Assembly: GCF_040054535.1 (NCBI RefSeq)
Contig: NC_090785.1
Coordinates: 10,530,001-10,594,000 of the forward strand
Source: Antennarius striatus
Taxonomy: Eukaryota > Chordata > Actinopteri > Lophiiformes > Antennariidae
DNA length: 64,000 nt
Reading direction: 5' to 3'
Shown: one piece after another, positions 36,590 to 48,644 of the stretch
Layout of the letters: each line of letters starts with the position of its first letter
Numbering within the stretch: the first letter of the stretch is position 1
Program-made: the position numbers and the translations under genes
Notes under the pieces: generated by a model
What the model was told of the DNA's origin: nothing
The model's input: only the letters and a program-made list of their open reading frames with translations
The model's database searches: none

Positions 36590-37450
36590 ATCTCTTTTAG
36601 GCCCAAACGTTTAAATGGCGTCTCTGAAAAAGCCCACAGCCTGCTCGAACAATTAAGACGCACATCAATTCTCATTTTTTTTTCCACAGGCAATAAAAAT
36701 GCTGACACCCCGATTTCGAAAGTCCAAAAAGAAACGACAACAAAAGAGTGAAAGAGTGCGATTTGTTTGAGAAATTACCACTTGATCTGCATAATCGGGG
36801 GTCTGGGCTGCAGCTCCAGTACCCGGGGGCTGCGTTTTTATTGCGCGTCTCTTCGCCGTTATCAATTTCAGCAACACGCCTGACTTTTTAAAAGGGGGAC
36901 GAGGCCGGCTGCCTCTGAATAATGAATGACACGCGTTTATATTGTCGCTAAAGTGCCCGTGATGTTACAATATGAAAAGGCAGCGGTAAGTAATAGTGCA
37001 TTTAAAGGGGATGTAGTGTATTATTATGATGTAAAAGAGAAGGAGAGAGGCGGTGGAGAGAGGGAGATGAGTGGATAGCAGCACCCAAAGAGAGAGAGAG
37101 AGATTGTTTTATTACAATAAGAGGAGATGAGTTTGCCTCGCAGCGAAATGGGGACCAGTTAATGAAACTTTACCGCAGCTAACGATTTCCCCTCCCTCGC
37201 TCTAAAAACCGCCCTTATGAAATATTTAAACTATTTAATATAGGTGGTATTAAGCTGAAAGACACTGGCATTGGCCATCTGACAGCATTTACAAGACGGT
37301 GGATTTCTAAAAGTTGGGTAGGCTTGAAAAAGCTGTACTGCCCGCCTCCGTCAAACCTCCGCATGACAAAGGTCTTACAATAAATTATGCTCACATTCAG
37401 ACCAATATTATAATATAGAGTCTCATAATTTCTCCTTTCCATGCCGTGCA
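36590..37450. promoter_or_regulatory. Candidate tlx3 enhancer block B
   Basis: Complex sequence 2.7-3.5 kb upstream of tlx3 with TAAT/ATTA motifs (GAATAATGAATGACACG, ATTATTATGATG, AGTTAATGAAAC) interleaved with a GA-rich run. It looks like conserved developmental non-coding DNA. Not tested. Confidence 0.3.
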
Positions 37451-37541
37451 TATTTTCACACGCAGATGCAGCAGTTACAGGGTCATCCTATCAATTTAAG
37501 CCTGTCTTGTCTGTAATGGAAGGGATAGCCCGGCATGGCCC

Positions 37542-37543
<2 letters not shown>

Positions 37544-37631
<88 letters not shown>

Positions 37632-37653
37632 GGGTGTGTGGGTGGGTGGGTGG
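37544..37653. repeat. (GT)n microsatellite ending in (GGGT)n
   Basis: About 82 bp of GT followed by GTGGGTGG units. Confidence 0.96.
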
Positions 37654-39929
37654 GAGGTAGGGTTTCATATTGACATGCTCAGTGGGATTGTTGGATGAGA
37701 AGAGAGGAATGGGATCCTCCATCAGGGACAGAGTCTGGCCCATCATCATCACTGGCCTGTCACTGGACCACTGATCTGAGTGGATGCACTTCATCTGATG
37801 GAGACTTGAAAAGCAGATAAACCATGAAAAATGTCACCCTAGATGTCCCAAATATGGTTTGGTAGAAATTAAAAGACCAAAAATAAAGGTTGCTATCTTG
37901 TAAGCTTTTTTTGTAAGGAAGGAAAACCAAAAATTTTTTAGGTGCGGAGTTATGGTGGAATACATAATATATATTTTTTTATATGAACTCAAGCAGGAGC
38001 CCACGGAGAGACTTTCAGTGTGATTTTGTATACAAATCAGTCATGTAAGCTTTTTTACTGCAAGTATCAGGATGCACATTTAACCTCATAAGTACGCCCC
38101 GATATGGTGAATATTTGTTTCAGTGAACATTGTTATTACACTTGAGGAATCAATATGCTTTGACTCAGTGTGTGCGTGTGTGAGGGTAGACCATGTAAGC
38201 CTGTCTGATGGTTGAATGCATGGCTGCCTCTTCACGCTGGTTAAAAGTCTGGGGAGGGAGGGTGAGGAGGATAGAGGGGAAGAGCATGAGAGAGGGGAGT
38301 AAGTAACCGCATGCAGAATTATAGGGATGGACAGAGAGCAAGAACAGGATGGCTTAGATTGAGATGTGAAAGAAACAGTTAAGGCATTAATGGATATCAT
38401 TTGGGGCTGATGATAATTGAACACATGGCTTGAGTTTTGGACAGGAAGATTCCAACAGTGTTGTCTGATCTTTGTATGTGAATTTGGGTTAAACTTCATC
38501 TCTGCTACCCTGAGAACTGAAGTTTCTGTGATGTTTTTTTTTTTTGTTGTGGAGACGTTTTTAACCTATTATCATACTCAGCAGCTTTCAGATGTACCTG
38601 CCATCACCAAAATGACTGATGCAATTAATAAGTGTGTGTGTTTGCTGTTGCTGTAGTGACTTATGACTATGACTTGTGTGTGTGTCTATGTGAGACAGAG
38701 AGCATGCCGCTGAGGGTTTGACTTTAAGAGCAGCTGAGCGCTCATGAACGCCCCTGGACGTGGCGCTAATGTGTTAATTCATTACTGCTTGTAGTCAGTT
38801 GCATTGTGTCAGCCGTGTTTCCCATCTCTCTCTGTCTGTGTCCTCTCCGCTTCATAAAAGCCGATTATCCCGCATGTCGCTGCCGTTCCACCCGTTCTCT
38901 CCAGCCTCTTGACCTCCTCACCCCTCCTGTTGCCTGCCTGCAGGGTGCTCGTGCAGGGGAGGAGGGGACAGGGGACCAGCTGCCACCAGCCATAGTGCTC
39001 TGGTGCCTGGCAGAGGGAGCTACTCCAGCCCCCTGCTTTGCCCGGCCTTATGGCCCCTCAGGGTGAATGTTGGGAGGGGTGGGGAGCATCAACCTCATGC
39101 CACCAGCCCCACCTGTCTGGCCCTAGGCACATGAGTGGTACCAATTAGACACAGTCACAGCCACATATGCATATTACTGCAGGATGACCCTGAAAATGTC
39201 AGCTGTCCAGTAGCTTTGATTCAATCCAGTGTGTTTAAGTATTTTTCAGAATGCGGAGTTCATTTGTGTGATTTTAATCACAAAAATTAACAAAAATGTT
39301 TTGTACTACTGAACACACCAGGCAATATTCCCATAGTTAAGTTCTGGTTCTCTCATACACAGATTTCTCCCATGGAGACGCACACACACACACTCACACA
39401 CACGGATACACTTTGCTGTGAGGCGTGAAAGAGCCAGGGCTAAGTGAGGCCACTCCAGAGCGTTATTCTCTATATTGATTTCCTATTATCAGATCCCAGT
39501 CCCTGTGGAGTCATTAGTGCTGGGATCAAACAGACAGACAGAGAAAGAGACTAATACCAGTCACTTACACCAGCACAGGAAGATCACCTTACCTCCCTGA
39601 GGGTAGGAAGGCCAGAGAGGAGCAGAGGGAGGAGAGGAAACGATGGAGGGGGGGGAAGTGGACGGACGAGTGCAACGGGCTAACAGATGGAGACGGCGAT
39701 GTTTAGAGAGAGAGGAAGAGAAAGAGGTGGGGTTTTTGCAGCGGAACATTTATGGGCAAATGGAAGACACTCTTTGATCACTTTATCTGGCTGCTCTGTC
39801 GCAATGGAAATGTCTTGTTGCACTTTCTTGCTCTTTGTCCTCCTTCTCAGCGGAGCCTCCACGCCATCCAGATAACATGGTTGTCTTTTGTTTTTACTTT
39901 ATTAAAGTTGTTTTTTTTTGGTTTCCACT

Positions 39930-40240
39930 AAAGCATGAATTTTCCCTTTGTCCAACCTTGTAAAACGCAGCCACGAAAGCTCCGCGCCTTCCTCGCTGTC
40001 AATAATTTTATGGTAAATGATGCAATGATGAATGGTTTTCATGTAGCCAGCAGCTGTCCCCCACAGCAGAGAGAGACAAGAAGACAGAGAAGAAGAGAAA
40101 GAGGAATATAAAATGTGAGATGCTCATTTTGGGCTCTTCCTTCATAATTTCTGTGGATGTATTTATTCTCTATGGATTCCGGGGGAACAATGAATTCATA
40201 GTTTGAATCAACACCATCCATCTTCTTCACTTCTTGCCTG
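39930..40240. promoter_or_regulatory. Candidate regulatory block C
   Basis: Complex block with TGTCAATAATTTTATGG and a 23-bp segment (40024-40046) that recurs exactly at 43436-43458. Regulatory role is inference. Confidence 0.22.
40024..40046 (+). repeat. 23-bp exact direct repeat, copy 1
   Basis: The sequence AATGATGAATGGTTTTCATG followed by TAG is identical to 43436-43458, 3.4 kb away, while the flanks differ. Confidence 0.9.
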
Positions 40241-40291
40241 CCACCGGAGCCTAGAAGTGTTGGTCAGGACACGCTACACACATAGAAGCTG

Positions 40292-40292
<1 letters not shown>

Positions 40293-40324
<32 letters not shown>
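40293..40324. repeat. (CA)n microsatellite
   Basis: About 31 bp of CA units. Confidence 0.9.
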
Positions 40325-40326
<2 letters not shown>

Positions 40327-41059
40327 CACGGCTCAGATGGGGGGTGACCCTGGCCTGACCCCCCTGCCGACCACCAATCTGTTCCCCAACCTCACACCAT
40401 GAGAGACCGGGGCACTCCAAGATGGGGACGCACACATCCAAAGACACACAAATGTATGCTTTCATACACATTGGCATATCGCACAACGTGTGATCTGATG
40501 GATATCTCCTCAGACAGTACCATGTGTGTGGGCAGCGTGTGTATCTAAGCGTGTGTGTGGCGCTGTACCCTCTGCCCCCTCCCACTGGTGTTAATTGATT
40601 CTTGGTGCGCTTTGCTGATTGGTGTGAGGACCCCTAGAGGCGGCCCCGTTCCATACCAAATCTCTCCTCTTCATTGTGTAGCACCTCTAACATCTTACAT
40701 CACACACAGCACAGATATGCAGTGTATTATATATCCTGATGTATATGTCCAGAGTTTTGATACACTATCAAAGCATGTGTGTGTGTTTGTGTGTGTGTAT
40801 ATAAACGTGCGTGCGCACCTACATACGCACACACACGTCTTTCAGCTCTCTGGGGGGTGGGGGGGGGGGATTCACACCCCAGTAAAGAGGAAGCTGGCTC
40901 GCTGACATGAGCAGATTGTGGATCATATGAGATGATCCACATAGAGAAAAAAAAAAATCAGTGTCTTAATGGAGATTCATGAACAATATAGGTGGGCCTA
41001 GGTGTGAGTGTGTTTGTGTGTGTGCGTGCATGTGTGTGTGTGTAAGAGAGAGAGAGCGT

Positions 41060-41300
41060 GAGCCAGAAAGACAGTAAGAGAGATGGATCTCCGGTTATTA
41101 ATTTCCAGCCGCGGCCCCTGGGTGAGATGTTAATATAGGGCTGATTGTGGCTAATTTCTTATTAATTGCCATCAGCAATTACACAGTGGCTAGTAATGTG
41201 GCTAATTTGTTGAAATGAATTTGGTTTTCTGAGGCATTTTAATTGCTGCAGGTGGGCACCATCTTCTCCACACTGTCCTTTATGTTCTTCAACAAGAAAG
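41060..41300. promoter_or_regulatory. Candidate tlx3 enhancer block D (dense TAAT cores)
   Basis: About 240 bp with eight or so homeodomain cores: TTATTAATTTCC, GTTAATATAG, GGCTAATTTC, TATTAATTGCC, GCAATTACAC, AGTAATGTGGCTAATTTG and TTTTAATTGC, with no low-complexity sequence. The strongest enhancer-like block in the window by eye. About 7 kb from the tlx3 ATG. Confidence 0.4.
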
Positions 41301-41639
41301 TTTTGAGGCTGCTTCTGCGGGTGACAGATATCAGTGACAATGTGTGAATGAAACTTGGTTCATTTTGATGCGTGTCATTATAACAATCTCTAGTCATGCG
41401 CTGTTTATCTCTTTTTAAAAAAAAACAAAAAACTTTTCTACCTCTATGCCGTCATGGATCTTTACTGCATCATTTTTAAAACACCGCAACATCTTATTCA
41501 TCAGGTTTACGCATCCTCCTATATTGTATAAATCTCTACACGTTCTTGATCATTACAATAGGGATATAGGGACATTTAAGTTGTTGCCTTTGTTGAATGT
41601 TTATAGCTTCCGTTACACAATCTCAACGACCACTGAGGA

Positions 41640-41752
41640 ACCAGTGGATACAAAATTCCCCTATAAAAGAGGAGATGCCCTCTGGGCAGCCATAGCTCAT
41701 AGTTGGCCTGATTTAGTGGCAGCCAGGAATCTGGGCTTGAATAAAGACACAC

Positions 41753-41783
<31 letters not shown>

Positions 41784-41950
41784 AGGGGCAGAGAAAGAAA
41801 GAGAGAGAGAGGGGATAAGATCGCTCCCTGTGTGATAAATAGCCCCAGCTCTCTCTATTGCATTAACCGTCCAGGCCGATAGATTGCAAGCCCAATAGAC
41901 CCAGACGTATGCGATTGGTTTCTCATATAAAAGTTGCATATTAAATTCCT
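41640..41950. promoter_or_regulatory. Candidate regulatory block E
   Basis: Complex segments flank a GA-rich run: an A/T-rich serum-response-like CCCCTATAAAAGAGG (41659 region) and TAATAG-containing sequence, with CCAATAG and GATTGG (CCAAT-type) near 41890-41917. Inference only. Confidence 0.25.
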
Positions 41951-42179
41951 TCACAGGACTGGTGCCCCTCCAGCGTGAAGGAGGGAAGGAAGAAATGGGA
42001 GTGAAAAAAGGCAGAAAGTGGGGAAAAGGATTGGAAGAGTGAGAAAAAGGCTTTTTATGAGAAGCGAAACAGAAGAAAGAGAATCGGGGGAAGCCGGGGA
42101 GGAAGAAGGAGAAGGGGCAAAGATGATGATGATGGCGGGGAAAAAGAATAGCTCGATGGTGGAAAAGACAAATGGTGAT

Positions 42180-42545
42180 GTCATATATTTAATAGGTCCG
42201 TGGATATTGGGCAATGAATGCGACCGCGCGTCCATTTAATCAGTATTGCTTCCCCAATGAAGATTTCTCTCTTGTTTTCTCTGACTCCCACCTTCTTCTG
42301 TTTCTGGTCGTTCTCCACGCGTTAATGTCCTCTCTAATTGTTTCCAAGCTCATTAAGATGCTGATGTTTTAATAGTAATTAATCCGTCATTTGCCTACAT
42401 GCAAACGCGGGCCACTGAGGTTTGTTCTTCCCCGTTTCAATTCGCCGATAATGGGGTAACCTAGTCAAAGGAGACGGTATCCTGCTAATTTAGCTCATCA
42501 CTGCTAATTGGTTGTTAATTACCAGGCAGGCTTTGGGATTTTGGT
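42180..42545. promoter_or_regulatory. Candidate tlx3 enhancer block F
   Basis: Complex block with many TAAT/ATTA cores (ATTTAATCAG, GCGTTAATGTCC, CTCTAATTG, AGTAATTAATCCG, GCTAATTGGTTGTTAATTACC) and a CRE-like TGATGTCA. Similar in style to block D, 1.1 kb away. Confidence 0.38.
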
Positions 42546-43138
42546 GTGCAGAAAGAGGATTGTCCCTGCTGCTGTGATGCTTCTTGTGTGAACTTTAAAA
42601 AGTGGAATAAATGACCAAAGGGTGAGAGGAGACGCGCACTGACCACTTTTCCGTTTTCTACTGTTTTTTTTGTTTCCTTCCTTCTTCTCCTCCTTTCCTG
42701 TCCTCTTGTCCCTTCCTCCATCTCTGTCTCTCTGTCTCACTCCCTGTCTCTTTCTCCATGATATTATTAACTCATTAAGTTTTTTTTCATTATTTTTAAT
42801 AAAAGATGAGTTATGACTTTAGCCTCACTGTGGCAGCAGCATCTCCCTCCTCCTCCTTCCTCTCTCTCTCTCTTTATTCCCCTTCAACTATTTACTCCTT
42901 TACCCCCACCCACCCCACCTCCTTTCCCCTTCTTCCTTCTTGGACATATTGTGCCTCCTCCGATGTGTTTGACCCTTGAACTGTAGTTTCTGATATCGGT
43001 GTTGCTGGTTACAACCTTCTGTCCATCTCATGCTTTCGCCAGAGTCACTTATATCTATCAATCATCTCTCTTTCTCATAGCGCTGAGCAGTCTTTAGATG
43101 GCATTCATAAGATTTATGATTCATGATTCTATCCTCTT

Positions 43139-43141
<3 letters not shown>

Positions 43142-43203
<62 letters not shown>
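43142..43203. repeat. Compound (GT)n(GA)n microsatellite
   Basis: About 14 GT units switch directly to about 16 GA units. Confidence 0.97.
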
Positions 43204-43206
<3 letters not shown>

Positions 43207-43435
43207 GGGAGAAGGAAAAAGGACGAAAGAGAGACAATGGCTGAGACAGAAGAGAGAGAGGAGGAGAGGGTCTTGTCAATGACAGACCTGAATAATGACA
43301 ATATCTATGATTGATAGCTTTTAGAGAGCTGGTGGGTCTTTGTACTATATTTGTGTGTGCATGTGCATGTGAGCGTGACAAAAAGAGAGTCTGTATGTTC
43401 TATTTTTCCACACATTAATCTGATGTTAAAGAAGA

Positions 43436-43458
43436 AATGATGAATGGTTTTCATGTAG
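43436..43458 (+). repeat. 23-bp exact direct repeat, copy 2
   Basis: Identical to 40024-40046. Confidence 0.9.
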
Positions 43459-46383
43459 TTTGAGGTGTCAGTGGTCACTCTGAGAAAGAGAGTGATGTAA
43501 AGGGTAACGAGTCACCAAAATTAAAAAGAGACACAGGTTTGTGCAAGGAAACTCATAGAGATTAAAACAGTACAGAAGTTACAATTGCCGAAGACAAAAT
43601 ATAAATACAATTAAGAGATTATCATCATTTTGTTTTCTAAACCTGAAAACCTGAAAGTAAAAAAATCAAATAAAATTTACTGCATCTCACATTTTTCATC
43701 AGAGTCAAATTCTGCAGAAAACACATAAAGACAACTAAATTGTACATGTGGATTTATTATTATGTTAAAATAATACTAACATGTGATATAAGCAGCAGAA
43801 AGAGCAGTGATCTACAATCATTCCTCCCCGATAAGTAATCCCTTCTGGCGTCACCAAGCTGTAAGTGATAGGAAACAAAATCCAGTTGTTGTTTTGTGCA
43901 AAAATGCATTTTAATGTTCAAATAAGTGGTTTCAGCAGTCTATGTAGCCAGAGTCAAATTAAGAGGACATTTTTAAAAGTTACAGCATCCACGTGATGAA
44001 ATTCTTCTTTGTGTTTCCCTGAGCGGTGCTGACTGCTGAGTCACGCTTGGATGGATACGTCCTTGTAATCATATTATTTGTGTATTTCCCAGCACTGGCA
44101 GTGAAGCTGCAAACTGCTGAAGATGAGCGCACGCTACCCTACTGTTTCATGGAAACAGTCAGAATTAGGATGGGATGTCACTTTGCTGATGCAGGTAATG
44201 CATAACTGTTGCTCAGATACACAATTCAGTGGAACTGAAAGGGGAAAAAGACAGAAGTCCACAGTGACATCAACTTTACTGAGACTGCAGATGGCTCCTC
44301 TCTGCTTTGCACAGCTTTGCTGTTGCTATTCTCTCATGTTGTATATCATTGGCTGATTGGTTACTACTGTATCTTTCTTGTAACACCCAGTGTCATCACA
44401 TCAGTTTGGCTTTGAAAGCTCTCACTTTCTCTCGCTGGTTCCTGATGCCAACACTGCTCGCTGTCACAGCTCCCTTCACCAAGCAACCTTCTCCTAAAAT
44501 TTAGTATCTGGTGTTGCTGTTCTGCTGAAGTCTGTGATTAATAGAGGGAGTTAGCACATGATAAGAAATATCCTTATTGCTCACTAGATGTAGCGCACAA
44601 ACCATGGTGCAGAAAGTGAGCATGCAGAGTAACTTTTCGTATGTTAAAACGATTGGAAAAACACAATATGATACAAACACAGCTCTTGTTAGTGTCTGGC
44701 ACAAGTAACCGACATAAAAAAGCCAATGCAAACTGAAGAGTCATATTTAGTTAAAATCACAAATGTACTGCAGATTACACAGAAACTTTCTAGGTTCAAT
44801 TTAGCTGAGCTTTGTTATTTTCTGGCAAGCATATTTTATGCTAATAAGGTGGCTTCTAAGAACACTGAAGACAATGAGAGTTGAGCTTTTCTTCCACGTC
44901 TAACTCCTCTTTGTCGTCCTTGGTTCAATCTGGATATGTCAGAGGCAGATGTTTTCTTATTCATGTCAAAATGGAAGTGATTTAAAACAGGGCTCCATGT
45001 CAAAGACAGTCCCAGTTAGTGTGTACTCCTCCACCAACACTGCCCACAGGAAAACAAGACAGAGTGGAATGTTTTACTGCTGGTCATGCATGGGCGGTTT
45101 AGCTCTCCATGCATTATCTTCACTGCTTCTCAGATCCTTTAAGAGCTCCTGTAAAGAGCAGAGGCACCAAATCCAACTAGAAATCAATGTTAAAAATGGT
45201 TGTCGTCTCTGAACGACTTAAGAAAGTCTGCATTTTCCCCCCCTTGTATTTTAATTTTTTTCATTGTAGAAACTCATAACTTCCTAGCAGAGCAGAGGTT
45301 TTATTCATGAGTACTTGTGTCATGTTATTCTTAATTATCAGATAACCCCCAAAACAAAGAAAGGAAAGAAAGAGAGAAAAAGAGAAAGAAACAAGCAAGC
45401 AAACAAACAGACAAAGAAACAAACAACAACCATGAATTCATCCTTTAACCCTAATCTGCTCCAGTGGAGTGACTCATTCGTCAACAGGAATGGCTGCTGG
45501 TGTGAAGGAGTGTGGAGCAGGAAGTTTGTAAAGAAGAACGTTCTCTCCCAGTTGAACATCCGGGCACAAAATCTGGGAAGTTGAATTCAAGATGTGATTA
45601 GCCTCATGGTTCTAATACCAAATAAGTGCTTCCATGTGGTTCAATGAAATGTAATCCTTCTAACACTTCTTTCCAGGTGCTGACATGCAGATTAGATCTT
45701 TCGAGCAGTTCTATGTCAGTCCTCAAAGGAAATTGCTCAAAGGATGTAGAAGGTTAAGTGTTAATGCAACACTAGTTTGAGGTGATGTTTGCTGACAGTT
45801 GTGATGAATTGTTTCCACTATACTTGTATTTCTTTACATGCGCACAGCGTTTCCTGTGTCTTCTCATATGATCATCTCTATCCATTCTTAAATACAGGCC
45901 ATCTACAGTATACTGTCTTCACAGTGGTAGTATAAATTATATCTGTTATTTTAAATGTTCTTTATGGGTACAACATAGTTGGAATTTTTTACTTTGGAGA
46001 AACACACACCACACTCAGTCCTCAGTTACTTTAACAGTATGATACAATATGTACATTACCCAACTGTATGTCAGTGAAGATAGGAAGTCTGGAGGTGGCT
46101 GCATTTGTCAAAATAAACACACAACACTGATTCCTTTGCTTCATATTCAATTGCCAAACATTTCAGCACAAGCACGTGAAGTGGTAAATGTTACAAAAGT
46201 TCCTTTCATCCTTCATTCCTCTACTGTTCCCTGATTTTTTTAAGCATCCATTTCATCCAGTATTCTGCTGCAATACTACTTTTATTTCACTAGAGCGTAC
46301 TCTTGAGTCATGTCTATGGAGTTTTTCAGTCATTCATGTCATGATAGATCTCTGTGATGAAATAAATTAGCTGAACTCGTCGG

Positions 46384-46595
46384 AAAAGCTTGAAGATGTT
46401 TTGTGTCGGGGTCAGTAAGTCATGATGAGAGCTATAGGTTGTTCCAACCCCAGGAGGTTGGAGTCACCTGGCAGTCTTCCCAGTGTTGGATTAGGGTTAA
46501 TGACCTTGACCACTCCTACTAGGTTAAAAATCTTGAACTCTTAACCAACGATTCCTGGATGAGAGGAGAAACACTTTCAAGCTTTTCTTACAAGT
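46384..46595. mobile_element. Short interspersed element with inverted ends
   Basis: The left end (AAAAGCTTGAAGATGTTTTG) and right end (AAACACTTTCAAGCTTTTC) are inverted copies of each other sharing AAAAGCTTGAA-x-GTTT. Between them the order 'gttccaaccccaggaggttgg', 'ggttaatgacc' and 'tggatgagaggagaaac' then 'aagtccagtt' follows a very common teleost repeat (intact form: tggatgagaggtgaaacg, tcttcaag, aagtccagttg). Family not named. Confidence 0.6.
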
Positions 46596-47303
46596 CCAGT
46601 TAACTTCATTCAACAGAGATATCTTGAACTTTCAAAAGAATGCTCATTAAATCAATAACCAGCAGGTCGATCAGCTGCTCTTGTTTTACCATCCAGTGCT
46701 CCAATGACATCCATAGTTAGTGAAAGAGCCTACCAGGGTTTGATGGTTATAGAGGAAATTTTTTTTTTAGATGGCTGGACATTGAGGTCCATTCAAGCTG
46801 ACGCGTCGGCACTTGTTTGGTCATTGGTGGCTGGCTGTATGCATTTAGGTGTTTTGGAGTTGAAAAGTTGCTAAGGTCTCAGGGTCTCCAGTTTTTGCTT
46901 GTGAGGTTATGGATGGAGTAATTGCTACCAGTGGAAGAGAGACACAGAGAGAATGGATTAATCACACTGTTAGTATTGAGATAAGTAGCTTGTCTCTGTC
47001 ACTAAAAGTACATAACAATGCATTAAAGCTTTATATCAAGTGGAATCTTACGGGGGGGGGGGTGTTAAAGCTGTTGGCACAATCTTGTATTCAATTGCAC
47101 TGAAGGGAAAATGCTGTAATAATATTTTATCAAGAAATTTTTTAAAAGTATTGTCTAAAACACCAAAAAATTGTGTAATGTGTAAAACAAGCAAAAAAAA
47201 AAAAATCAAACTCATTACAGTACTTAAAATAATTAATATGATAAATGATGATTACAACAATTTTCACTGGTTGTGATTTAGCCTCCTCTTAGAAAAGGTA
47301 ATA
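46596..47303. other. Intergenic, nothing recognised
   Basis: AT-rich sequence with a short T-run (46760) and a G-run (47052-47061). No gene. Confidence 0.5.
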
Positions 47304-47666
47304 AGTAATCCCTGCATATTTGCGCTTCAAGATGCGTGGCTTCACTACATCACAGATTTTTAGTAGGCCGTCGCATGACACTGCACGTGCATGCTATTGG
47401 CTGACAACATCCGTGTGTGCGCTGTGTTCCAAGAGTCACGGTTCCTCCCATGACTTTTGTTAAATACAAAAGTGCTTTAAACAGTCTATAAGAGTGTGGG
47501 AAAGGGTAATACAGATATAAAGTGGTTTAATATCAGTATGGGGAGGGTTCATAAACGTTTAAATTACCGTAAATAGTAAAAATAAATATTTGGTCTCTAC
47601 ATTGCGGAATTTTGGTTTTCGCGGGTGGTCCTGGAACACATTAACCGCGAGTAACAAGAGATTACT
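47304..47666. mobile_element. MITE-like non-autonomous DNA transposon (about 363 bp)
   Basis: Imperfect terminal inverted repeats: the left end AGTAATCCCTGCATATTTGCG pairs with the reverse complement of the right end (AGTAATCTCTTGTTACTCGC). Near the right end, 'gggttcataaacgtttaaat', 'tttcgcgggtggtcctggaac' and 'attaaccgcgagtaacaag' follow a widespread vertebrate repeat ending 'aaccgcgataaacgagggattactgt'. No coding capacity. The target-site duplication is not clear. Superfamily not assigned. Confidence 0.65.
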
Positions 47667-48287
47667 CTAGTCATCAAATGATGGCAAAATACACAAAAAT
47701 ATTAATATATAATTTTTCATCCACCAATATACGATGAGGTATTTTTATTTTGTTTTAAACAACATTATTACAGTTTCATATGTCCTATCTTAGCTTGACA
47801 CGGTGAATTGTAGTTTGTTGTTGGAGTAATGAATTTGAAATGTTTTTTTAGATTTCAAGACATTAGTATTTTTTAGTACTACTAGGCAGTAAATCTCAGG
47901 GTGCTTTTAAAGCTGTACAAACAAAATCTGTATATGGGTATGAGAAATGCTGTTTTGGGATTTACTGTCATTATGGGTGTGGGCTGAGTGTTTAAAATGC
48001 AAGAAGAGTCATTAAGAAAAACTACTTTTGTTGTTTTGGTGTTGTTTTAGCTAAAAAAATAGAATAATACTCAAAAGAAGAACACATGGGGAAAGTGAGA
48101 ACAAAAGAGAGGAGGATGTGAAAGAGTAGGATGTAAAAAACTCCTCTGTACTGATTTCTTGACCAAGTAAGCATAATGCCATCTGGCCTGATGGCACCGA
48201 TACAGACACCGTTACAATCTGTGTGTCACAAGTAATTTGTTCTGGGCCTGACATGGTCTGTGGGAGATGTCATGGTCATCTACTTAC
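47667..48287. other. Region 3' of hrh2
   Basis: AT-rich. A further open frame on - (about 48051-48247) follows the candidate exon at 48288, but the gap is only 40 bp, too short for a normal intron, so it is treated as 3' UTR or chance. Confidence 0.4.
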
Positions 48288-48445
48288 ATGTTGGATTATG
48301 GGAGCTTCTACCATCAGACTGAAGGCTTCCAAATAGTGGGGCTGTAAATCTCTGTCTTTTGTTTGTCTGTTCTATCATCTTTGACCGACACTTGTACGAT
48401 GAACACGACATCCACCTAACCAGCACAGACTCAGCATGACCTGGG
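48288..48445 (-). CDS. hrh2: hrh2 candidate alternative C-terminal exon 3
   Basis: Acceptor TTCCCTTTGTGAG after a pyrimidine run. The phase matches exon 2 (AG|C gives Ser), and the frame stays open for 53 codons. It ends at CAT|GTAAGT or, read through, at a TAG three codons later (...SSHNPTCK). I do not recognise the peptide (PGHAESVLVRWMSCSS...). Supported only by phase, signals and openness. Confidence 0.3.
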
Positions 48446-48644
48446 CTCACAAAGGGAAGTGAAAATGAGAGAAGTACCACTCCTATTAGTGTTCATGAAA
48501 TGATGACATTATATCACATCTGCTTTATATTTGATGCATTGCATGAACTTTTTTCCTGACATGAACTTGTTTGTAATACGTCAGGTCATAGTTTTTGTGT
48601 TCTGTGTGTCTTTGTGGATGAAGATATGCTGAGTAGCAATATAC

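Larger units (their letters stand above)
34331..46380. other. 12-kb gene-free region downstream of the tlx3 promoter, with candidate enhancers
   Basis: No coding exon supported in 12 kb. Microsatellites lie at 37544-37653, 40293-40324 and 43142-43203, and purine-rich tracts near 37035-37110 and 41755-41812. Several blocks (listed separately) are complex and TAAT-rich. 43500-46380 is ordinary AT-rich sequence with nothing recognised. Confidence 0.5.

Noticed and set aside
46545..46575. Hammerhead ribozyme-like TGGATGAGAGG-GAAAC
   Set aside because: The core CUGANGA is broken by an extra G and no flanking stems could be drawn by eye.
48051..48247. Fourth hrh2 exon in matching phase after 48288
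   Set aside because: It would require a 40-bp intron, below the usual vertebrate minimum, and the peptide becomes a low-complexity Ser/Leu/Phe run.
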